A stretch of 10,052 nt of DNA from an uncultured Collinsella sp. (GTDB taxonomy: Bacteria > Actinomycetota > Coriobacteriia > Coriobacteriales > Coriobacteriaceae): the NCBI GenBank assembly GCA_900549245.1, contig URNQ01000046.1:1-10052 (forward strand), in the 5' to 3' direction. This document shows, one piece after another, positions 6,189 to 10,052 of this stretch. Every line of letters starts with the position of its first letter. Within the stretch, counting starts at the first letter, position 1. Both the position numbers and the translations under genes were made by a program. The notes under the pieces were generated by a model, which was not told the DNA's origin, ran no database searches, and saw only the letters and a list, made by a program, of their open reading frames with translations.

Positions 6189-6219
6189 TCCACAATTAAG
6201 GGGCCCGAAGGCCCCTTAA
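6189..6219 (-). terminator. Intrinsic terminator of the cinA unit
   Basis: A perfect 10-bp stem, TTAAGGGGCC with GGCCCCTTAA (6196-6219), closes on a loop that reads TTCG on the minus strand, a very stable tetraloop. It starts 7 nt after the cinA stop and TTAATTG follows the G-C core. It separates cinA from the independently regulated recA. Confidence 0.85.
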
Positions 6220-6226
6220 AACACGT

Positions 6227-6763
6227 CTATTCCATAGAGTTGAGCACAAGGGCAATGCGTCCCAATGCCTCCGCGACCGCATGGGCACGAACACACGAAC
6301 GGTCGCCCTCATAGTGGCAGCGCACAGAGTCCACGACCGGCACTTCCCCATCAGCCGAGCGATACGCCCAGCCAATATAGAAAGTGCCAGCCGGATCGTC
6401 CTCAGTGCCGCCGCCGGGGCCGGCATAACCCGTTGCGCTCACTACAATATCGCTCTGGTACAGCTCCAGCGAACGCGCCGCCATCTCGCGCGCGGTCTGA
6501 TGCGACACCGCGGTATAGCGGTCGAGCGTCTCCTGATCAACACCTAAAACGCGATGCTTGATCTCATCGCAGTAGGTCACCGCACCGCCACGCAGCACCG
6601 CCGAGGCGCCCGGGATATCGGCAATCGTCGAGGCGATCATACCTGCTGTCAGCGACTCAGCCGTCGAAACCGTCACGCCCCGAGCGCTCGCGCGCTCGAC
6701 AATATCGCGCGCCAGCTCCTCGTTATGTGCGGAAATCTGCTCAAAAGAGTCCGTCATACCCAC
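6227..6763 (-). CDS. pncC: CinA C-terminal domain protein (nicotinamide-nucleotide amidohydrolase, PncC type)
   Basis: A stand-alone CinA C-terminal domain of 178 residues. Family enzymes deamidate nicotinamide mononucleotide to nicotinate mononucleotide in the pyridine nucleotide cycle. Visible landmarks are STAESLTAGMIAS (about 33-45), the GGAVTYCDEIKHRVLGV segment (59-75) and the glycine-rich loop ATGYAGPGGGTEDDPAGTFYIGW (110-132). The N-terminal molybdopterin-binding-like domain of full CinA is absent, and no second ORF upstream could supply it. The start is ambiguous: GTG at 6763 has AGG 5 nt upstream, while ATG at 6757 has it 11 nt upstream. The GTG is used here, and the protein is two residues shorter otherwise. 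The gene begins 6 nt after pgsA stops, so the two are almost certainly co-transcribed. Activity as an amidohydrolase is inferred from the family. Confidence 0.94.
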   Translation of the reverse strand: MGMTDSFEQISAHNEELARDIVERASARGVTVSTAESLTAGMIASTIADIPGASAVLRGGAVTYCDEIKHRVLGVDQETLDRYTAVSHQTAREMAARSLELYQSDIVVSATGYAGPGGGTEDDPAGTFYIGWAYRSADGEVPVVDSVRCHYEGDRSCVRAHAVAEALGRIALVLNSME

Positions 6764-6769
6764 TAGGAC

Positions 6770-7408
6770 CTAGACCGAAAAGACGATCTTGCGGCAGTTC
6801 CAGAAGTACTGGGCGCCCGAGATAACGGTCAGGACAACGGCAACGGCGTACAGGAAACGCGACACCGAGTAGATGCCGAGCGTCAGCGCCAGCGGGCCAA
6901 GGTGCAAGCCGGCCATCGCAAAGACGCACAGGTAACCGCAGATGGAGACCATCGTGGTCGCCGTCTTGTACTTGCCGAGCTTATCGGCCGCAACGACAAC
7001 GCCGGCGGCACTCGCAACCATGCGCAGGGCGCTTACCAGCAGCTCGCGGAACAAGATGATGAACACGGACCAAACCGACACGGCACCAAAGTCCAAGAAT
7101 AGCAGCAGGGCCGAGAATACGAGCAGCTTGTCGGCGATGGGGTCCAAGAATTTACCGAAGTCGGTAATCTCGTTGCGCGAGCGCGCCAGGTAGCCGTCAA
7201 CCTTATCGGTGCACGACAGGATGACGTACAGAATGAAGGCAGCGGCGGCGAGCGGGCCGTCGAAGGTGCTCCAATCTGTACCGGCAACACTCGTGTGAGA
7301 AAGCGCCGACACGATCATGAACACCGGGATAAAGACGATGCGAACGCACGTCACGATGTTGGCGGGCGTCCAAACACTCGTCAGTTCCTTATTGCTCTCG
7401 TTTGCCAC
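6770..7408 (-). CDS. pgsA: CDP-diacylglycerol--glycerol-3-phosphate 3-phosphatidyltransferase (PgsA)
   Basis: An integral membrane enzyme of the CDP-alcohol phosphatidyltransferase family that makes phosphatidylglycerol phosphate, the first committed step to phosphatidylglycerol and cardiolipin. The catalytic signature is complete: D68, D71, G72, A75, R76, G85, D89 and D93 (DKVDGYLARS ... FGKFLDPIAD). Several hydrophobic segments are visible (about 17-36, 52-66, 95-108, 110-122, 128-142, 150-172 and 180-200). The early TPANIVTCVRI is typical of PgsA rather than of PI or PIP synthases, although substrate choice within the family cannot be proved by eye. The 212-residue length is a little longer than many PgsA proteins. 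The start is GTG at 7408, supported by AGGAG 6 nt upstream; that site overlaps the rimO stop codon (TAGGAG), linking translation of the two genes. Confidence 0.93.
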   Translation of the reverse strand: MANESNKELTSVWTPANIVTCVRIVFIPVFMIVSALSHTSVAGTDWSTFDGPLAAAAFILYVILSCTDKVDGYLARSRNEITDFGKFLDPIADKLLVFSALLLFLDFGAVSVWSVFIILFRELLVSALRMVASAAGVVVAADKLGKYKTATTMVSICGYLCVFAMAGLHLGPLALTLGIYSVSRFLYAVAVVLTVISGAQYFWNCRKIVFSV

Positions 7409-7417
7409 GACGCTCTC

Positions 7418-8767
7418 CTACTCCACAACATGGCCGATAAGCTCATAGCAGAAGCTATCGGTAAACTCGACCGTCAGAATATCGCCCACAGATGCCTCGC
7501 TGGCATCCAGATGCACCGCGCCATCGGAATCAGGCGCCTGGAACCAGGCATGTCCGATCAGCTCGGCGCCGTCCTCGGTCTCTTCGATACCGTCGACAAT
7601 CACCTGGGCGCGCTCGCCCACATGTGCGGCAGTTGCAGCAAAACCGAGCGACTCGGCCAGGTCCATGGCCTCCTGGGCGCGCTCGAGCTTGACCTCTTCG
7701 TCGACCTGGCCCTCCATCTTGGCGGCCAGGCTGCCCTCCTCCTGCGAGTAGGCAAAGACGCTCGTGTAGTCGAAGCCGACGGTGTCCATAAAGTCGATAA
7801 GGTCGCGGAACTCGTCGTCGGTCTCGGTCGGGAAGCCGACCATGGCCGTGGAACGAATCACGATGCCGGGGATGCGCTCACGCAGATCGCGGAACAGGTC
7901 CTCGAGCTCCTGGCGCGAACCGGAGCGACGCATAGCCTTGAGGATGCGCGCGTCGCAGTGCTGCACGGGGATATCGATATATGGCAGCACCTCGGGCGTA
8001 TCACGAATGGTCTCAATGAGCTCGTCAGTCATGCCCTCGGGCTGCAGGTAGAGCACACGGACCCAGACGTTCTGCGGACGCACGGCCTCGGCGACGGCGC
8101 GCAGCAGCTGCGCCAGATTGCGCGGCGAGCCATCGGTGACGTCTTCGTCGGCAAAGTCGGTGCCCCAAATACCCGTGTCCTGGCCGATCAGCACGATCTC
8201 GCGCACACCGCCGGCAACCAGGTCGCGCACCTCGGAGATAATGCTCTCGGCATTGCGCGAATGATAGCGACCGCGAATATAGGGGATCATGCAGAAGCTG
8301 CAGAAGCGGTTGCAGCCATCGGAAATCTTGACGTAAGCAACGGCGCCCTCGACAGTGCGCTTGACTTGCGGAATATAGGCAGCGATCTCACGCTCGACAC
8401 CCAGCACGCCATCGATGACCGCCACGATGCCGTCCTCCTCGTCGGCCTTCACAAAGGCAGCGACCTCGGGCAGTTCATCGGGCAGGTCGTCGCCATAGCG
8501 CGACGGCACACAGCCGCACATGACGATGGGACAAGAACGAACGCCGTCCTGAACCTCGTTGGCGAGCTCGAGCGTGGTCTCGATGCTCTCGGACGTTGCG
8601 GAGGCGAGGAACGAGCATGTATTGACGATGGCGATATCGGCATCCTGTGGGTCGAATGCCTCCTCGTAGCCCGCGGCGGTCAAAAGAGAACGCATGCGGT
8701 CGGTGTCAACCTCGTTCTTAGCGCACCCGAGGGTGATGTAGAGCACGGAGCCCAACGGTGTATCCAT
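7418..8767 (-). CDS. rimO: Ribosomal protein uS12 (S12) methylthiotransferase RimO
   Basis: A radical-SAM methylthiotransferase that methylthiolates the conserved aspartate of ribosomal protein S12. The N-terminal MTTase domain has YITLGCAKNEVDTDRM (C15), IVNTCSF (C51) and CGCVPSRY (C86) for the auxiliary cluster. The radical-SAM motif GCNRFCSFCMIPYIRGRYHSR (C152, C156, C159) and DIPVQHCDARILKAMRR (265-281) are RimO-type and separate it clearly from the MiaB at the left end of the window. The TRAM domain spans about 383-449. The 449-residue length is normal. The ATG at 8767 has AAAGGA only 12 nt upstream, a long spacing, but no better ATG, GTG or TTG exists nearby and the N-terminus matches the family. 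It follows yajQ by 27 nt and leads directly into pgsA. Confidence 0.97.
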   Translation of the reverse strand: MDTPLGSVLYITLGCAKNEVDTDRMRSLLTAAGYEEAFDPQDADIAIVNTCSFLASATSESIETTLELANEVQDGVRSCPIVMCGCVPSRYGDDLPDELPEVAAFVKADEEDGIVAVIDGVLGVEREIAAYIPQVKRTVEGAVAYVKISDGCNRFCSFCMIPYIRGRYHSRNAESIISEVRDLVAGGVREIVLIGQDTGIWGTDFADEDVTDGSPRNLAQLLRAVAEAVRPQNVWVRVLYLQPEGMTDELIETIRDTPEVLPYIDIPVQHCDARILKAMRRSGSRQELEDLFRDLRERIPGIVIRSTAMVGFPTETDDEFRDLIDFMDTVGFDYTSVFAYSQEEGSLAAKMEGQVDEEVKLERAQEAMDLAESLGFAATAAHVGERAQVIVDGIEETEDGAELIGHAWFQAPDSDGAVHLDASEASVGDILTVEFTDSFCYELIGHVVE

Positions 8768-8794
8768 GTTGGAGAGCAGTCCTTTCGAATGATA

Positions 8795-9292
8795 TTAGCG
8801 GTAGTTGGTGAACTGCAGCGGCTGGCCGTAGTCCTGGTCGCGCAGGAATTGGATAACGGTCTGCAACGCGTCCTTCGAAGCAGAGGAAACACGCAGCTTC
8901 TCGGCCTCGATGGTCACCTTGACCTTGAGCTTTTGGTCCTTGATGTCCTTATTGATCTTCTTGGCGGTCGCCTGGTCGATACCCTCGACGATATGGCCGA
9001 GCACGCGCACGGTGCCGCCCGATGCCGCCTGCGGAGCATCCCACGAGACAGCCTTGAGGTCGATGCCGCGCTTGATGAGCTTGGAGCTCAGGACATCAAT
9101 GATCTGCTTGGAGACAAAGACGGCCGGGGCGTTGATTGTAAAGAGCTTGTCGCCCTTCGAAAGCTCGATCGTGGCGCCGGAATCCTTCAGGTCATAGCGC
9201 TGGGAAATCTCGCGCGTGGTCTGCTGGAAGGCGTTGTCGACCTCTTGCATGTTGACCTCGGACACGACGTCGAAGCTGGAATCTTTAGCCAT
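8795..9292 (-). CDS. yajQ: YajQ family cyclic-di-nucleotide/nucleotide-binding protein
   Basis: A 165-residue protein, full length for the YajQ family (UPF0234). It shows the characteristic start MAKDSSFDVVSEVNMQEVDNA, ISQRYDLKDSGATIEL (29-44), the KLIKRGIDLKAVSW segment (71-84), and KKINKDIKDQKLKVK near 111-125, with the terminal RDQDYGQPLQFTNYR. The family folds as two ferredoxin-like domains; some Gram-negative members bind cyclic di-GMP and others were reported to bind nucleotides or RNA. No ligand can be assigned for this copy. The ATG at 9292 has AGGA 6 nt upstream. It lies 26 nt after the RodZ-like gene and 27 nt before rimO, apparently in one operon. Family assignment secure, function uncertain. 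Confidence 0.95.
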   Translation of the reverse strand: MAKDSSFDVVSEVNMQEVDNAFQQTTREISQRYDLKDSGATIELSKGDKLFTINAPAVFVSKQIIDVLSSKLIKRGIDLKAVSWDAPQAASGGTVRVLGHIVEGIDQATAKKINKDIKDQKLKVKVTIEAEKLRVSSASKDALQTVIQFLRDQDYGQPLQFTNYR

Positions 9293-9318
9293 GATGTTTC
9301 CTTTCGCGTACGAGCGGC

Positions 9319-10052
9319 TTAGTAGCTATCGTACGAATAGTCAGTAGAATCGGTGGGCGTCTGGCCGTCAGTTGCGGTATCGGCGCCATCCGTGGACTGG
9401 GCATCGGTGCCGTCGGTGGTGTCGGTACCATCGGTGGTGTCGGCACCATCAGAACTTTCACCATTCTCGGAATCAGTCGTCTCCTTCTTGGGAACGGTGA
9501 TCGTCACGCGCGCCACGCCCGAGGTCTTGGTATCGTAACGGACCTTTTCGCCGTTCTTGGTAACGGTGACATCGGAAGGCTTAGACGTGGTGATCTCGAT
9601 CGAGGACTCGGGCGTGTACTCCTGCTCAAAGGGGCCAGTCGCCTGGGCGCCATAGACCGACTTGCCGTCGACCTTGACCTCAATCCAAGCAGTCTTGCCC
9701 TTGGCAACGGAGATCTTGACCTTCGTTACCTCGTTCTCTTCCTTTTTAGCCGTCGTCTTGGAGGCGTCCAAATCAGTCGACTCGTCAGTCGGCTCATCGG
9801 TGTCCTCATCCTCGTCGACGATTTCGGTCTTCTTAGAAGACTTCTTGGTCGTCGTCTTGGTAACAGTGGGCGTCTCGGGCGTGGTCTCGGGCGTCGAAGA
9901 TGCGCAGCCACGCAGAAGTACCACGATGAGCACGATCAGCAGCAACGCCACGGCACCGATACCGGCGTAGACGATACGCGGATCGAGCCCGTTGTTTTGA
10001 GGAGCACGGGAACCGCCGCGTCCACGACTGGAACTGCTGCGGCCGCCTCCCT
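9319..10052 (-). CDS. RodZ-like (DUF4115) membrane protein, C-terminal 243 residues; N-terminus outside the window
   Basis: The frame stays open to the right edge, so the gene begins outside the window. A GTG at 9951 is an unlikely start because it falls inside the membrane segment and the upstream codons read on as a plausible cytoplasmic linker. The visible part starts with a Gly/Ser/Arg-rich linker (about 1-20), then one membrane segment (about 26-46, IVYAGIGAVALLLIVLIVVL). Next is a Thr/Lys/Asp/Glu-rich spacer (about 50-108). A beta-rich domain follows at about 109-187, with WIEVKVDGKSVYG and SDVTVTKNGEKV, resembling the DUF4115 C-terminal domain of RodZ. The last 55 residues are Asp/Thr/Gly/Ser-rich and end YSYDSY. 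RodZ ties MreB to the cell wall machinery. A cytoplasmic helix-turn-helix domain upstream is predicted but not visible. The location upstream of pgsA and cinA supports RodZ. Confidence 0.75.
   Translation of the reverse strand, partial: GGGRSSSSRGRGGSRAPQNNGLDPRIVYAGIGAVALLLIVLIVVLLRGCASSTPETTPETPTVTKTTTKKSSKKTEIVDEDEDTDEPTDESTDLDASKTTAKKEENEVTKVKISVAKGKTAWIEVKVDGKSVYGAQATGPFEQEYTPESSIEITTSKPSDVTVTKNGEKVRYDTKTSGVARVTITVPKKETTDSENGESSDGADTTDGTDTTDGTDAQSTDGADTATDGQTPTDSTDYSYDSY
9413..9448 (-). repeat. Two tandem 18-bp repeats coding Asp/Gly/Thr repeats
   Basis: TCGGTGGTGTCGGTACCA is followed directly by the same unit with one base changed (C for T at position 14). Further degenerate copies lie on both sides. 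The unit is in frame and encodes the repeated DTTDGT of the RodZ-like tail, a site where copy number could vary by slippage without a frameshift. Confidence 0.7.

Noticed and set aside
5984..6193. 69-codon minus-strand frame between cinA and recA
   Set aside because: It begins at a GTG without ribosome binding site and crosses the recA promoter, the LexA box and the repeat array, whose 11-bp period is not a codon multiple.
6149..6199. 16-codon plus-strand peptide just before the cinA terminator hairpin, resembling a leader peptide
   Set aside because: There is no Shine-Dalgarno at the right distance, no plus-strand gene follows, and the hairpin lacks a T-run in that direction.
6763..6773. 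CTAGG-A-CCTAG palindrome at the pgsA-cinA junction
   Set aside because: It is formed by the pgsA stop codon and the short spacer next to the cinA start; too short and too constrained to be called an operator.
7295..9322. 675-codon open frame on the plus strand opposite pgsA, rimO and yajQ
   Set aside because: It spans three secure genes antiparallel, has no Shine-Dalgarno support and shows the His/Asp/Leu-rich look of an antisense shadow.

Overview
All convincing genes in this window lie on the minus strand, so transcription runs from the right end to the left. Protein content and base composition (GC-rich, many GTG starts, short intergenic gaps) suggest an actinobacterium of the class Coriobacteriia, probably close to Collinsella. 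This is an inference from protein character and gene order; no search was run.

Three transcription units can be read. Unit 1 (about 10052 to 6190) holds the end of a RodZ-like membrane protein that runs off the right edge, then yajQ, rimO, pgsA and a stand-alone cinA/pncC. It ends at a strong hairpin terminator with a UUCG loop. Unit 2 (about 6028 to 4052) is recA-recX. Its promoter has a perfect 14-bp LexA-type palindrome in the spacer, preceded by an unusual array of six CCAAA/TTTGG repeats about one helical turn apart. It ends at an imperfect hairpin followed by a T-rich run. Unit 3 starts at a TTGACA-N17-TACGAT promoter directly behind that terminator. It carries a leader of about 160 nt with two inverted repeats, then rny (RNase Y), an uncharacterised GHKL-fold ATPase, spoVS and the first 261 codons of miaB, which runs off the left edge.

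The genes cover RNA decay (rny), tRNA and ribosomal protein methylthiolation (miaB, rimO), recombination and the SOS response (recA, recX), phospholipid synthesis (pgsA), nicotinamide nucleotide salvage (cinA/pncC) and probably cell shape (rodZ-like). The order rodZ-pgsA-cinA-recA-rny-x-spoVS-miaB resembles, from memory, the Bacillus subtilis ymfM-pgsA-cinA-recA-rny-ymdB-spoVS-miaB region. Position x holds a GHKL ATPase here rather than the YmdB phosphodiesterase. That ATPase, translationally coupled to rny and followed by the Alba-like protein gene spoVS, is the most likely place for undescribed biology. The second is the phased repeat array upstream of the LexA-controlled recA promoter.

No rRNA, tRNA, CRISPR array, insertion sequence, origin or phage feature was seen. 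There is no non-genic stretch over 300 bases. The two largest gaps are 3860-4116 (rny leader and promoter, recX terminator) and 5970-6226 (recA promoter, repeat array, cinA terminator).
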